NCBI GenBank assembly: GCA_016935555.1
Contig: JAFGQR010000141.1
Span: 1-63,555, forward strand
From: Verrucomicrobiota bacterium
GTDB lineage: Bacteria; Verrucomicrobiota; Verrucomicrobiia; Limisphaerales; JAFGQR01
Direction: 5' to 3'
DNA length: 63,555 bases
Of this stretch, positions 26,362-35,851 are shown piece after piece (positions within the stretch are counted from its first letter, which is position 1; every line of letters starts with the position of its first letter). The notes under the pieces are model-generated. The model had not been told where the DNA came from. It saw only the letters and a list, made by a program, of their open reading frames with translations, and did no database searches. A program made the position numbers and the translations under genes.

Positions 26362-27594
26362 CTAAGAGGACGGGGCCTTTTGCCGGTAGCGGCGGAGGGC
26401 CTCTTCGAGGTCGGCTTTCCGGTCGGGATCGGTGTTCAATTCAATGGCGCGCGTTTGCTGGCGGATGGCTTCGGGGACGTTGCCGTTGTCGAACAGGGCA
26501 CGGGCATAGGTGTCGAGGACGTTGGGGTCCTGACCGCCGGAGGCCTGGCAGGCGGCCCGGGCGAATTTCAGGGCCAGCTTGGGGTTGCGGGACTTGATGC
26601 GCTCGTCGGTGAGCAGCGTCCAGGCGATTTCATTTTGGACTTCGACGTCATCGGATTCGAGAGCGTCGAGCTGTTGGGCGATCGACTCGGCTTTGGCGGA
26701 GTCGCCCTTGCCGGTGACGGCGCGGTAGTAGTCCTGGAAGAGGCGTTGGAGCTGGTATTGGCCTTTGAACCGGGCGAAATTGAAACCCGCCGGGGCGAGA
26801 GGCCTGGCTTTGGCCTCGAGAGCGTCGAGTTCGGGCTGGGCTTTGCCGCTGGTGAGCGCGCGCTGGTAATCGCGCATGGCGGCTTCGAACCGGGCGCGGG
26901 TCCGGAGCTCGGCGAGGTTGAGCGGCTTGCCGGGTTCGAGTCCGCCGAGGTCCTTGTCGAGGGCGGCGAGTTGCCGGCCGAGGGGTTCGAGCCTTTCGTC
27001 CGAGTCGCCGCGTGCGGCGCGTTCGAGGTAATTGCGGAGGGCGCGTTGGGCCTCGGCGCGTTTGGGGTTGGCGGCGGGCGGGGCGGGGGCCGTTGTGGGG
27101 GCGATTCTTTCGAGGGCCTGGGCCAGGCCGGACATGGGGTGGCCGTGCCAGGCGACGCGGCCCTGGAGGTCGACCACAAAGGCGTGGGGGATGCCGCGGA
27201 CACCGTAGGCGCCCATGTAGCCGGCGAACGTGTTGCGTTGGGTGTCCAGGGCCACGGTGTACTCCATTTTTTCAGCCATCGCGTCCACAAAGGGTTGCAC
27301 CTTCGCGGCGGATTCGTCGCTGATGCCCACCACCACGACGCCTCGGTCCCGGAACTTGCGCTGCAATTCGGCAAGGTGCGGGATGGTGACGCGGCAGGGG
27401 CCGCACCAAGTGGCCCAGAACTCGACCACGACGACGTTCCGGCCGCGAACAGCGTCGAGGTTGACCGGATTGCCTCGGATCCAGGCGCTGATTTCGAGCG
27501 GGGCGGCGGGATCGCCGAGCTCGGCGGCGGGCAGGACGCGGAGCAGCGCGGCCAAGGCGCCCAGCGTGGCGAGGGAGGAAGCGGGGTGGATCAT
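26362..27594 (-). CDS. TlpA-like thioredoxin with C-terminal helical/TPR region
   Basis: A 410-residue protein with a signal peptide (SSLATLGALAALLRVLPAAE), hence periplasmic or lipid-facing. Residues about 30-170 form a TlpA/AhpC-TSA thioredoxin fold with active site Cys64-x-x-Cys67 (WATWCGPC) and the cis-Pro region GIPHAFVVD. From about 180 on the protein is helical, with TPR-like repeats near the end (ALKFARAACQASGGQDPNVL, DTYARALFDNGNVPEAIRQQ). Its ATG overlaps the stop of the upstream 1257-residue gene (ATGA, 27591-27594), so it is the last gene of the MoxR-Bat-like operon and translationally coupled. Reducing disulfides in operon partners is a plausible role (inference). Confidence 0.88.
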   Translation of the reverse strand: MIHPASSLATLGALAALLRVLPAAELGDPAAPLEISAWIRGNPVNLDAVRGRNVVVVEFWATWCGPCRVTIPHLAELQRKFRDRGVVVVGISDESAAKVQPFVDAMAEKMEYTVALDTQRNTFAGYMGAYGVRGIPHAFVVDLQGRVAWHGHPMSGLAQALERIAPTTAPAPPAANPKRAEAQRALRNYLERAARGDSDERLEPLGRQLAALDKDLGGLEPGKPLNLAELRTRARFEAAMRDYQRALTSGKAQPELDALEAKARPLAPAGFNFARFKGQYQLQRLFQDYYRAVTGKGDSAKAESIAQQLDALESDDVEVQNEIAWTLLTDERIKSRNPKLALKFARAACQASGGQDPNVLDTYARALFDNGNVPEAIRQQTRAIELNTDPDRKADLEEALRRYRQKAPSS

Positions 27595-30500
27595 GGGCGG
27601 GCTTCTTGCACGGCGCGGAGCCAGTTGTGCGCCACCGTTTCCAGGTCGGGAGCGCCGGCAGCAGGAGGGGTCGCCTTGAAAAAGGCCGCCTCAATGTCCC
27701 GAATCTGCGCCTGCAACGCCGCATGAGCGTTCGCATCCAGTTTCCGGGCCGCCTCGCGCTGCAGTCGGCGAAGAAATGCCGCCAGGGAAAACGGCGTGAG
27801 CGGGGCGGGAATCGCCAGGCCCGCAGCCGCTTCCGGCCCCCGCCGTTTCCGGAGGCGGACGAACACGACGGCGGCAGCGGCCAGGGCGAGCAGGACGAGG
27901 GCAAGGACGCCATAATGCAGGGCGCGGCTCGCGGGGCTTTGGAGGGCAACGCCGGCGGCGGCCCGGGCAGGCTCGAGGGTGACGAGGTCGGCGTCCTGGT
28001 AATGTTTGTATTCGACGCTGGCGGTGGGGATGCCCGGTTTGATGGCGGGGAACAGGAACGTCACATCGCCCCGCAAGTCCCGCCGCCGCCGGTAGGTGAA
28101 CTGCCAGCTCCGGTCCCCCTGCGCCGTGACGCGGTGCCCGTCGCTGACGACCTGGGCGACGGAGAGGCCGTGGTCGGTTGCCTCGACGTCGAAGCCGTCG
28201 CGGGCGAACTCGAACAGCTGGGGGTGGGAGGGGATGATGCCGTGGCCCTTGGCCGCAATTTCCACAACGACCCTGCCATCGGACCATTCCCGTTCGTCGA
28301 GCGTCATGGTCAGGGTCAGGTTGCCGCAGGGGCGGGGCGGGGCGTTGGTGTCGCGGGCGTCGAGGGGCTGGACCTGGGAGCGGACAGGCAGGACGACTTG
28401 GCCCGAGGTGTCGGAAAAATCCATGTCGAGCTGGAGGGACGGGATGCGGTCGACGGCCGCGTCTTTGGCGCGGAGGACGAGGTAGGCGAGCGGGGTTTCC
28501 TGCCAGCCTTCGCGGGGCAGGTCGATGGGAGACACGCTGGGGTCGTGGAAGGTGATGGAGGCGATCTCGAATGTTTCGTCGAGCGCGGCATGGATGTTTT
28601 TGGCGAATTCGTCGCGGTAATTGAGGGCGGTTTGGCCGCCGGAGCGGAGGATCACCGAGCTGTAGCCGCGCTGCGAGGCGAGGTTCTGGAGGTACTTGGA
28701 GAACCCGCCGCTTTCGCGGGCGAGCTGGCGGGTATGATGGAGGCTGAGGAAGGCGCCGAAGGGGTGGGCATGGCCGACGCGCGTGGGGCCGTCGACGGCG
28801 AGTCGGAGTTGGACTTCGTCGAGGAGTTCCTGGTAGTTGGTGAGCGCCTCGACGGCGGCTTGGGCGCTGGGTTCCTTGTCGCCGACGACCTGCAAGCCGG
28901 CACTGAGGAAGCGCTGGCGCATGTTGGGGGGAACCTGGGGGAGCAGGTCGCCGAGCATCTGGCCGAAGAGCTGCAGGTGGCGCGCCGCAGCGTCGTCTGG
29001 CAGGGCGCGCATGGCTTGGCCGATCTGGGCGAGGCCGGGGTCGGAGCGCGCGGCGGCGCGGGTGAGTTGGGACAGGTCGCTGGCGCCGAGCATGACGAAG
29101 AACCACATCTGGTAGGGCTCGATGGTCCACTGGCCGCGGGGTTTTTCGGGGAGGGTGGCGGCGTAGATGGCGGCGGCTTTCCGGTAACTGCCGAAGGCCT
29201 CGTCGCGCAGGCTGACGTATTCGGTGAGCTGGATTTGACGTGTGAACTCGTATTCGGCCGCGTCGAAGAACAGCTGGCCGCGCACGAGGAACTGCCGCCA
29301 CTCGGCCTCGTCGGGGCGCAGGCCGCGCCGGACGAGTTCGAGGGCGGTGCGGTAGCCGCGGGACACTTCATCTTTGGTTTCGGTTTCGGTGCGGTTGGTG
29401 CCGGCGTCCTGCTGTTGGCGGGCGTCCTGCCATTGGCCGCGGAGTTTGGTGCGCATGCCGGTGACGAGCCCCATGAGTTCCTGGCGGTCCATGTGTTCGG
29501 GGGGGCCGAAGATGGCCTCGATGTCTTCGAGCTGGTAGACCTCGGCTCCGCTGTGGATGGCCATGAAGCTCTGGATCACCGCGGTGGCGTCCAGCGGTTC
29601 CGGGGAGAGCTTCCGCAGCGACGCCAGCAGCGATTTGAGTTCGCGCACGTTGCGGTTCTGGCGCAGCCGGGTCAGAGGGATGCCGTCGGCCTTCTGCCGG
29701 GAGATGGTGTAGCCCAGGCTCCGCATTCGGATGATATTGGGGTCTTCGGCGGCGACCGTTCGCTGCCGGACCCAGGCGGCGAGGTAATCCTGGCAGAGTT
29801 CCTTTTCCTGGCCGGGATGTTCGCGGAGGTAGTTCTGGAGCGTTTCGAGCGTGATCGACTCCTTGGGATCGATCAGGTTCACCTTGAGCAGCGTGAGGTT
29901 CACCCGCTGGGCGAGCCCGCGGTTGAGGCGGCGGATGATCGTGGCCGAGGGCGCCTGGGTCAGGAGGATTGCGGGGGAGAGGGTTTTGACGGTGGACCGC
30001 GCGGTGGTGCTTGGGGGGCGGTAAATGATGAAGGGGTTGCTGGGATCGGCGACGGCGCCGGTGGCGGCGGTCACGCCATAGCGGCAGGTTTGCTCGGCTT
30101 CGCCGAGCCAGTTCATCACAAGCATGTTGACCGCAGGGGGCAGGGCGCTTTTCTTGCGTTCAAGCACCCGAAGCATCCGGCTCGCCGTCTCGAGACCCCG
30201 CCGGCGCGCCTCCAGGTCGGCGCTCTTCAGCGTCCGCGCGCCCGACTCGCCAATGGCCAGGATAAGGTCGACCATGATCTCCGGCTGGGTCAGGAAGTTC
30301 TCACGGATGAGCTGCCCGGCCTCGTCGGCCTCCAGCGCCGGCAGGAGCGTCACCAGGCGGTCGGTGGCCTGTTTGAACAGGCCGCGGTCGTTGGCGCTGA
30401 ACCGGCTGGTCTGCATCATGTAAGCACACAACTCCGCCGCCTGCTTGAGCCGCCGCTCGTCGCGCTCCCGAATGCCCGTTTGCGTGAAGTGTTCCAGCGT

Positions 30501-31364
30501 CAGCACCAGCGTCAGCGTGTCGGCAGCGTCCCAGCCCTCGCGCGCCAGAGGCAAATAAGGGCCCGCATCGGCAATCCAGCCCAGCGCAGACAGCAATTGC
30601 GCCGCAAGCCGGCGTCCGGACGGCGTGCCGCCGCCGACACCGCGCAACCCCCGGGCCAGGCGGGCGAGGAAATCCTGGCGGCCGGCCGGCCCGATGGCCA
30701 CCTGCACCAGCGCGGTGAGGCTGGGCAGGTGAGTCGCCGTCAGCTCCGCCGGGGCCGCCCCGATCACCGCGTAGAAATCGTCGCTGAGAAACAGGGCGCG
30801 CTTGTCCCGCGCGGTGGAGGGAGACTGGGATTGGACATTGCCGGCGGCGTCCCGCACGACCGGGGTGCCGCGCGGCGGGGTGACCTGGCGGAAGAACTGC
30901 CCTGCAGACTGCGAGTTGGCGGCGAGAGATTCCAGGAGCCGCGTGTAGGCGACGACAGCGTCGCCCGGCGGCAGGGTTTTCAGGGTCTCGCCCACGTGCG
31001 CCCAGTCGCCCAGCAGCACTGCAAGCCGAAACCGGTCCGCGGCGGGGAGGGCGCTGCCGGAGGGCGAGGAGCGCGCGACCTCCAACAACGCATCCGGAGT
31101 CCGGTCGAAGTTCATGGTCGCGATCGCCCTGGCCAGGTCCGTGTCGGCAGGCCGACTGGCGGCGGGCGAATTTGTGTCCGCGGCTTCGGAAGCGGGCGCC
31201 CGGGGAACGGCGGCGGCGGTGGCTGCGGCGGGCCGGAGACGCCGGATAGGGACGCGGGCGGCAGGCAGTGGGCTGGCGGTTTGGGCGGGGGCGGCGGGGG
31301 CGGCGAGCAGCACGAAGAGCAGGAGGGTTTGGGGGCCGCGCTGCCGGATGGAGATGGTGTTCAT
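27591..31364 (-). CDS. very large membrane-anchored periplasmic protein of a MoxR-Bat-like operon
   Basis: A 1257-residue protein with a signal peptide (TLLLFVLLAAPAAPAQTASP). A long helical periplasmic region of about 800 residues resembles HEAT/TPR solenoids. A beta-rich part follows (about 900-1130, for example VTFLFPAIKPGIPTASVEY). One transmembrane helix lies near residues 1145-1170 (HYGVLALVLLALAAAAVVFV), then an 85-residue cytoplasmic tail. I recognise no named domain. Its place, after the vWA and TPR genes, is that of BatD in other phyla, and the topology (periplasmic beta domain, one helix, cytosolic tail) is BatD-like, but the size and helical N-terminal region are not. It lies 46 bp after the TPR gene and overlaps the TlpA-like gene. 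It is a candidate for the structural core of the complex (inference). Confidence 0.85.
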   Translation of the reverse strand: MNTISIRQRGPQTLLLFVLLAAPAAPAQTASPLPAARVPIRRLRPAAATAAAVPRAPASEAADTNSPAASRPADTDLARAIATMNFDRTPDALLEVARSSPSGSALPAADRFRLAVLLGDWAHVGETLKTLPPGDAVVAYTRLLESLAANSQSAGQFFRQVTPPRGTPVVRDAAGNVQSQSPSTARDKRALFLSDDFYAVIGAAPAELTATHLPSLTALVQVAIGPAGRQDFLARLARGLRGVGGGTPSGRRLAAQLLSALGWIADAGPYLPLAREGWDAADTLTLVLTLEHFTQTGIRERDERRLKQAAELCAYMMQTSRFSANDRGLFKQATDRLVTLLPALEADEAGQLIRENFLTQPEIMVDLILAIGESGARTLKSADLEARRRGLETASRMLRVLERKKSALPPAVNMLVMNWLGEAEQTCRYGVTAATGAVADPSNPFIIYRPPSTTARSTVKTLSPAILLTQAPSATIIRRLNRGLAQRVNLTLLKVNLIDPKESITLETLQNYLREHPGQEKELCQDYLAAWVRQRTVAAEDPNIIRMRSLGYTISRQKADGIPLTRLRQNRNVRELKSLLASLRKLSPEPLDATAVIQSFMAIHSGAEVYQLEDIEAIFGPPEHMDRQELMGLVTGMRTKLRGQWQDARQQQDAGTNRTETETKDEVSRGYRTALELVRRGLRPDEAEWRQFLVRGQLFFDAAEYEFTRQIQLTEYVSLRDEAFGSYRKAAAIYAATLPEKPRGQWTIEPYQMWFFVMLGASDLSQLTRAAARSDPGLAQIGQAMRALPDDAAARHLQLFGQMLGDLLPQVPPNMRQRFLSAGLQVVGDKEPSAQAAVEALTNYQELLDEVQLRLAVDGPTRVGHAHPFGAFLSLHHTRQLARESGGFSKYLQNLASQRGYSSVILRSGGQTALNYRDEFAKNIHAALDETFEIASITFHDPSVSPIDLPREGWQETPLAYLVLRAKDAAVDRIPSLQLDMDFSDTSGQVVLPVRSQVQPLDARDTNAPPRPCGNLTLTMTLDEREWSDGRVVVEIAAKGHGIIPSHPQLFEFARDGFDVEATDHGLSVAQVVSDGHRVTAQGDRSWQFTYRRRRDLRGDVTFLFPAIKPGIPTASVEYKHYQDADLVTLEPARAAAGVALQSPASRALHYGVLALVLLALAAAAVVFVRLRKRRGPEAAAGLAIPAPLTPFSLAAFLRRLQREAARKLDANAHAALQAQIRDIEAAFFKATPPAAGAPDLETVAHNWLRAVQEARP

Positions 31365-31410
31365 GGATGGGGTTGGCGTGAGACGGGTGTCAGGGGGATG
31401 CCGGGCGGGT

Positions 31411-32154
31411 TCATGATCCGGGCCCACCGGGGAAGCGCTGGGTGCCAGCCCCGTTGGCGGGAGGACCCTCGTCGCCTTCGCCGACACCGGGTGTCCGGCC
31501 CTGGCCGCGCTGGCCGCGGCGGCGGGCCATTTGTTCGGACAATCCCTGGCCGGCCATGCCTTGGCCTTCCTCGGGGAGTGGGCGGCCCATGAGTTCGATG
31601 AGGCTCAAGCGCTGCAGGCGGACGGCAGCTTCGAGGTTGGTTTGCTGGAACAGGGAGTAATTCGTGTGTCGCGCGCCGAGGCTTTCCTCGGACAGAAGCC
31701 GGAAGTTCTGGCGTGCCAGCTCGGCTTCCTCCATCCACAGGTCGCGCTGGGCGCCTTCGAGGCGCATGACCCAGGCGGCGTAATAATGGACGCGCCCGGC
31801 CAGCTCGCGCGCCTCGCGCTGCCACTCCTGCGGCTGCTCGTGAAACTTCGGCTCCGCGATGATGCGATCGACCATGTCGATGGCCTCGACGGCGCTGCCC
31901 ATGCGGTAGCGAGTGCGGACCAGGGCAAGGTCGAGTTGCGCCTTCACGCGGGCGTCGGTGACCCCCACCGTTGCCGCCGCCTCGCGGTAAAGCGCCTCCG
32001 CCGCGGACCAGTCCCGTTGCGCCTCGGCGCGGGTGGCGCGTTGGATGAGGACATGAGCATGGTCGCGGGCGAGCCAATGCTGGCCGGGGCCGTAATGCCA
32101 GACCAGAACGGGCAACGGAAGAAGCAGCCAGCCAAGAAGAAACACGCGTTTCAT
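31411..32154 (-). CDS. membrane-anchored TPR protein of the MoxR-Bat-like operon
   Basis: A 247-residue protein with an N-terminal membrane anchor (VFLLGWLLLPLPVLVWHYG). TPR-like helices follow, for example RDWSAAEALYREAAATVGVT and LDLALVRTRYRMGSAVEAID. The C-terminal 50 residues are Gly/Arg/Pro-rich and disordered (RRRGQRGQGRTPGVGEG). The start ATG overlaps the stop of the second vWA gene (ATGA, 32151-32154). In Bat loci of other bacteria the TPR part is often fused to, or follows, the second vWA protein (BatB/BatC), and the position fits. No catalytic residues are expected. Confidence 0.82.
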   Translation of the reverse strand: MKRVFLLGWLLLPLPVLVWHYGPGQHWLARDHAHVLIQRATRAEAQRDWSAAEALYREAAATVGVTDARVKAQLDLALVRTRYRMGSAVEAIDMVDRIIAEPKFHEQPQEWQREARELAGRVHYYAAWVMRLEGAQRDLWMEEAELARQNFRLLSEESLGARHTNYSLFQQTNLEAAVRLQRLSLIELMGRPLPEEGQGMAGQGLSEQMARRRGQRGQGRTPGVGEGDEGPPANGAGTQRFPGGPGS

Positions 32155-33179
32155 AAGACAACCTCCGCGGGAAGCCGCGCCGCGGGCGGCGGCGTTTCGG
32201 ACACACTTGTGCGAGCCGGTCTCCAGGCGCTGCCCAGCCACTCCAGCAGCACGGGCAGCACGCACACCAGCAGGGCGCCCCCGGCCAGGACGAAGATGGC
32301 CAGCGTGCGCAGGTCGAGGCGGAACGGACGGGCGCGGTCGTCGGGAGCGGTGAGCCGCCGGAGCCTGTCGCTGGGCACCTGTTTGGCGTTGCCGTTGTGA
32401 TAATGGCCCCCGAGGCGGCGGGCCAGTTGGGACAGGGCGGCATGGTCCTGGCGGGACAGATGACCGTCGATGAACGTGCCGCGCGTGGCTTCGCCCACCC
32501 CCACCACAATGAGTTCGCCCACGGCCGAAGGCATCGGTTTGAGACCGCTGTCCGGCACGGTATCGCCGTCGGTGATGACCAGCACCGTGGTGGATTTGCG
32601 CGGAAACTCCCTGATCATCCCGCCGATCGAGTTCAGCGACTTCACCAGGTCGGTCTTGCCGGGCAGGAACGCAAGGTGCAACGGCAGGTTGTCGGCAAAA
32701 TTCCAGATCAACTCGCGGTCGGCGCATTCCCGCACAAGCAACATGGCGTCCCTGTAAAAGCAGGCCATGGTGATTTTAACCCGGTCGCTGACGGCGCGTT
32801 CCATGACGGATTTGATGAGCGCGGCCGCGCGCGCCCGCCGGGTTTGGACGCCGGCATCGCCGGCGTCGGCCAATTCCATGCTGGGGGAGACGTCGAGGGC
32901 CACCATCAGGTGCCGGGTGGCAGCCACGTTGCGCTCGCGCGCGCGGCTGGATCCATCGTGCGCAAGCAGCACCACCAGCGCCCACACCATCCCCGCCAAC
33001 CCCATCACCCGCAGCCCAGGCGCCGCCGCCGTCCAACGCCGCGCCCGGCTGCCGGGCCCGAACGCAAGCCGGCCGAGGCGCCGGCAGCGGCGGGCGTGGA
33101 GCGCCTCCGCGACGCTGCCCAGGGCCAGGGCGCCGAGGGCGGCCCAGAGCGCGGGGAGCAGGAGCGATGCGTGGGTCAT
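32151..33179 (-). CDS. vWA-domain membrane protein (BatB-like position)
   Basis: A 342-residue inner-membrane protein. Helices lie at about residues 4-25 and 57-74. A von Willebrand factor A domain from about 90 to 270 has the metal-ion site DxSxS at Asp96-Ser98-Ser100 (LDVSPSM) and the later VLVITDGD strand. A C-terminal helix follows (LAIFVLAGGALLVCVLPVLL). The vWA domain faces the side opposite the anchor helices as in BatA/BatB proteins. It begins 7 bp after the first vWA gene and its stop overlaps the TPR gene. It differs from its neighbour by having SPS rather than SGS in the MIDAS loop. The role is metal-dependent protein assembly or client handling with the MoxR ATPase (family inference). 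Confidence 0.87.
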   Translation of the reverse strand: MTHASLLLPALWAALGALALGSVAEALHARRCRRLGRLAFGPGSRARRWTAAAPGLRVMGLAGMVWALVVLLAHDGSSRARERNVAATRHLMVALDVSPSMELADAGDAGVQTRRARAAALIKSVMERAVSDRVKITMACFYRDAMLLVRECADRELIWNFADNLPLHLAFLPGKTDLVKSLNSIGGMIREFPRKSTTVLVITDGDTVPDSGLKPMPSAVGELIVVGVGEATRGTFIDGHLSRQDHAALSQLARRLGGHYHNGNAKQVPSDRLRRLTAPDDRARPFRLDLRTLAIFVLAGGALLVCVLPVLLEWLGSAWRPARTSVSETPPPAARLPAEVVL

Positions 33180-33186
33180 AAGCGGT

Positions 33187-34104
33187 TCACCAGGGCGTGT
33201 AGCGCAGGCCCAGCAGCGTCAGTGCCCACAGGCTGGCGGCCGCCAGGCCCCCCATCGACAGCGGCGCGTAGGCGTCGACCCAGTCCGAGGTCAGGGGTTT
33301 GAACCGGGCTTTCTGCATCTGGTCAATCTCGCGGAAGATCGCCTCCAGCGCCGCCGGGTCTTCGGCGCGGAACACCTTGCCGCCGGTGATCGCCGCAATC
33401 GTGTAGACGCCATCCACCCCAAACGTGTCACTGCCAATCAGAATCGTAAACACCCGAATCCGGGCGTCGGCAAGCTCCTGCGCAATCTGCCGGTCGCGCC
33501 CGCCGCTGAAATCGCCGCTGCCGGCGTCGCTGATGAGGATGATGGCGCGGTCGCCTTCCTTGGTGCGGGCGAGGCGTTCTTTGCATCCGGCGAGGGCGTG
33601 GCCGATGAGGGTGCCGCCGAACCAAGGCAGTCTGCGGGCGGGCTGGACAAACGGCAGGGCGTTGCGGATGGCGGACAATTCCTTTGTGGGGGGGAACCAG
33701 TGCAGGTATTCCGTTCCGAAAATCGTCAGGCCGAAGGCATCGCCCTGGCGGTATTCGCAGAACTGGCGCGCGGAGGCCATCGCGGCTTCGAACCGGGTGA
33801 CATTGCCGAGGCGCATCGACATGGAACCGGACACATCGAGGCACAGAAGGATATTGTTCAGGATGCGCTCGTTGGCGGGCGGCGCCGGCCGGCGCGGGCC
33901 GGCGAGCACGAGCACGGCGATGGCCAGCAGCAGGGCCGGCAGGGTGTTGGCGCCGTTCACCAGCACGCGCCACCGGCGGCCCGCACGCTGCGAGCCGTAA
34001 TCGAACGGCAGCACCAGCGGATGGCCGCGGCGTGTCCATTGCCAGTAGCCCCACGCCACCGGCAACGCCAACAACCAAAGCACGGCAGGCTGGTGAAAAC
34101 TCAT
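33187..34104 (-). CDS. vWA-domain membrane protein (BatA-like)
   Basis: A 305-residue protein with the compact BatA layout. An N-terminal helix (VLWLLALPVAWGYWQW) and a second helix at about 54-70 lead into a vWA domain with MIDAS Asp90-Ser92-Ser94 (LDVSGSM) and the IILISDAGSGDFSG strand. A C-terminal helix at about 285-303 follows. The segment VYTIAAITGGKVFRAEDP near the end is highly typical of BatA. The ATG at 34104 overlaps the stop of the DUF4381-like gene (ATGA). The frame runs on upstream through the neighbouring genes, but that part is a shadow. Confidence 0.9.
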   Translation of the reverse strand: MSFHQPAVLWLLALPVAWGYWQWTRRGHPLVLPFDYGSQRAGRRWRVLVNGANTLPALLLAIAVLVLAGPRRPAPPANERILNNILLCLDVSGSMSMRLGNVTRFEAAMASARQFCEYRQGDAFGLTIFGTEYLHWFPPTKELSAIRNALPFVQPARRLPWFGGTLIGHALAGCKERLARTKEGDRAIILISDAGSGDFSGGRDRQIAQELADARIRVFTILIGSDTFGVDGVYTIAAITGGKVFRAEDPAALEAIFREIDQMQKARFKPLTSDWVDAYAPLSMGGLAAASLWALTLLGLRYTPW

Positions 34105-34982
34105 CCCGCGCCTTTCCCCTCCGGCCCGAACCCGGCAACGGGCAGGTGCCGATACGGTTCGAGCACAGCCGCCACTTCCGCCGCGGAAACGCCCCCCGGC
34201 CGGTGCAGCCACCGTTCCAGGGCGCGCAGCAGCTCGCCGGCTTCCGCGTGCGCCTTCAACCGCCTGAGCGCCTCGGCCATCCGGCCCTCCGGCAACGCCA
34301 GCTTCACCCGCCAGTAGCCGGTCAGCAGCCGCTCCAGCTGCGCCTGTCCTTCCGCGTCCAGCCGGCCCCTCGCGGCGGCCTCGACGAGCGGCCGCAATCG
34401 TGCCGCCAGAGACGGCGCCGGGACAGGGGCCGCGGCCTGGGCGACGACGCGTTTTTTGCGTTGGGAGAGGATGTAAGCCGCGAGACCGGCCAGCCACAGA
34501 ACCGCGAGCAGCGCCAGCATGACGCGGTAGCCGCCGAGAAACGGGAATCGGCGGGCGAGATGGGGATTGAGCCGGCCGTTGTGATCGTCGGGCAACCGCG
34601 CGTGGATCCGGACCGGAAGCGTGCCGAGCTCGTCCGGCCGGCTCCCGTCCGGGCGCACCAGGAAATCCGCCAGGTTGTAGGTGCCCGCCTCGAACCCAAG
34701 ATAATGGAACTGATACCGGAACTGGCCGTTCGCCGCCGCAACCCCGTCCACCCGGAGGATGAGTTCGGTGCGGTCGTCCAGGGGACGCGGCCGGTAATCC
34801 GGACGCGGCAGCGTGACGGCGAGGTGGCCTTCGATGCTGATGTTGCCGGGCGCCGGGCCGGGCGCGGACGAAGCGGCCGCCGCGGCGCACACGAGCCCCA
34901 ACACCGCGCCGCACGCGGCGGCGCCCCACCTGCCGGCGGCTCCGCGAGACACCGGGAACCGGGGGCGGGGCGGACTGCTCAT
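34101..34982 (-). CDS. DUF4381-like single-pass membrane protein
   Basis: A 293-residue protein with an N-terminal signal or anchor (AACGAVLGLVCAAAAASS). A periplasmic beta domain at about 45-145 includes RTELILRVDGVAAANGQFRY. One membrane helix lies near 153-172 (VMLALLAVLWLAGLAAYILS). A cytosolic helical tail follows (LRPLVEAAARGRLDAEGQAQ, LERLLTGYWRVKLALPEGRM). That tail and the gene position between DUF58 and the first vWA gene match the DUF4381 proteins of MoxR-Bat loci. The assignment is by context and pattern, not search. Both ends overlap neighbours in ATGA junctions (34979-34982 and 34101-34104). Confidence 0.78.
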   Translation of the reverse strand: MSSPPRPRFPVSRGAAGRWGAAACGAVLGLVCAAAAASSAPGPAPGNISIEGHLAVTLPRPDYRPRPLDDRTELILRVDGVAAANGQFRYQFHYLGFEAGTYNLADFLVRPDGSRPDELGTLPVRIHARLPDDHNGRLNPHLARRFPFLGGYRVMLALLAVLWLAGLAAYILSQRKKRVVAQAAAPVPAPSLAARLRPLVEAAARGRLDAEGQAQLERLLTGYWRVKLALPEGRMAEALRRLKAHAEAGELLRALERWLHRPGGVSAAEVAAVLEPYRHLPVAGFGPEGKGAG

Positions 34983-35839
34983 TGGCTCGACCTCCGGGTG
35001 CGTCCGCGGCTTTTGAGAAAATGCCGAAGCCGCGGCAGGATGGGTTGGTCGGTGGCCAGGCGCAGGTAATCGACGCCTGCGCGCGACAGCGCGTGGGAGG
35101 CTTGGGCGTCGAACCAGCGGCTGAACCCATGCGCCACAAACTCCCGGCCCGTCTCCGCCTCGCGGGCGCGGTAAATGCCGCCGCCGGTGCGGCCGCGTTC
35201 GGCGGGGTCTTCAAGGTGCAGCACCACGCAGTCGTGGTCTTGCGCGAGCAGCTTCAGGGCGGGGATGGCGTCCGGGTCGTGGAGGTCGCTGATGACGGCG
35301 AACAGGCAGCGTTGTTCGAGGCGCGGGAGCAGTTCGCGGATGCGCCGCCCCAGGGTGGTGCCTTCGACGAACCGGTAATGCCGCAGCTGGTGCATCCACT
35401 GCATCACCGTGCCGCGCGCCAGCGTCGGCGTGTGATGCAGACGGCGCTCGCCCACGGTCAGCAGGCCGGCGGGGTTCATGTGGTCGAGCGCCGCCAGCGC
35501 CAGCCCACCCGCCAGCTGGACCGCCCAGGCGTATTTGCTCAGCCGCTGCGAGCTGACACACATGGACGCCGACGTGTCCACCAGCAGATAGACCGGCATC
35601 TGCTTGGGAGCCTCGTATTCCTTGACGTGGACGCGGCCCGTCCGGGCAGTCACGCGCCAGTCGATGAATTTCACCGGGTCGCCGGATTGGTAGGGACGGG
35701 ACTGGACGTATTCGATGCCGGCCCCCAGGAACGGGGAGCTTTCCTGGCCATAGCTGAGCGCGTTGGCCAGCCGGCGCACGGCGATTTCGAACTGCCGCGC
35801 GTCCAGCGGGTCATGCGTCAATTGGGCCGTCTGCCGCAC
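34979..35839 (-). CDS. DUF58 protein with vWA-like fold
   Basis: A 286-residue protein. The DUF58 hallmark lies at residues 53-76 (GDPVKFIDWRVTARTGRVHV then KEYE). It is followed by a vWA-like metal site Asp88-Ser90-Ser92 (LLVDTSASM) and a later FAVISDLHDP strand. There are no transmembrane segments, as expected of this subfamily. It lies 12 bp after the MoxR gene and its stop overlaps the DUF4381-like gene. DUF58 proteins nearly always pair with MoxR AAA+ ATPases (established genomic association). The exact biochemical function is unknown. Confidence 0.92.
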   Translation of the reverse strand: MRQTAQLTHDPLDARQFEIAVRRLANALSYGQESSPFLGAGIEYVQSRPYQSGDPVKFIDWRVTARTGRVHVKEYEAPKQMPVYLLVDTSASMCVSSQRLSKYAWAVQLAGGLALAALDHMNPAGLLTVGERRLHHTPTLARGTVMQWMHQLRHYRFVEGTTLGRRIRELLPRLEQRCLFAVISDLHDPDAIPALKLLAQDHDCVVLHLEDPAERGRTGGGIYRAREAETGREFVAHGFSRWFDAQASHALSRAGVDYLRLATDQPILPRLRHFLKSRGRTRRSSQ

Positions 35840-35851
35840 AGCAGGGGAGGG

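Noticed and set aside
27606..31592. 1328-codon plus-strand frame opposite the 1257-residue operon protein
   Set aside because: Composition is Gly/Glu/Val/Asp-rich shadow sequence. The minus-strand frame has a signal peptide, a transmembrane helix and ATGA coupling to its neighbour.
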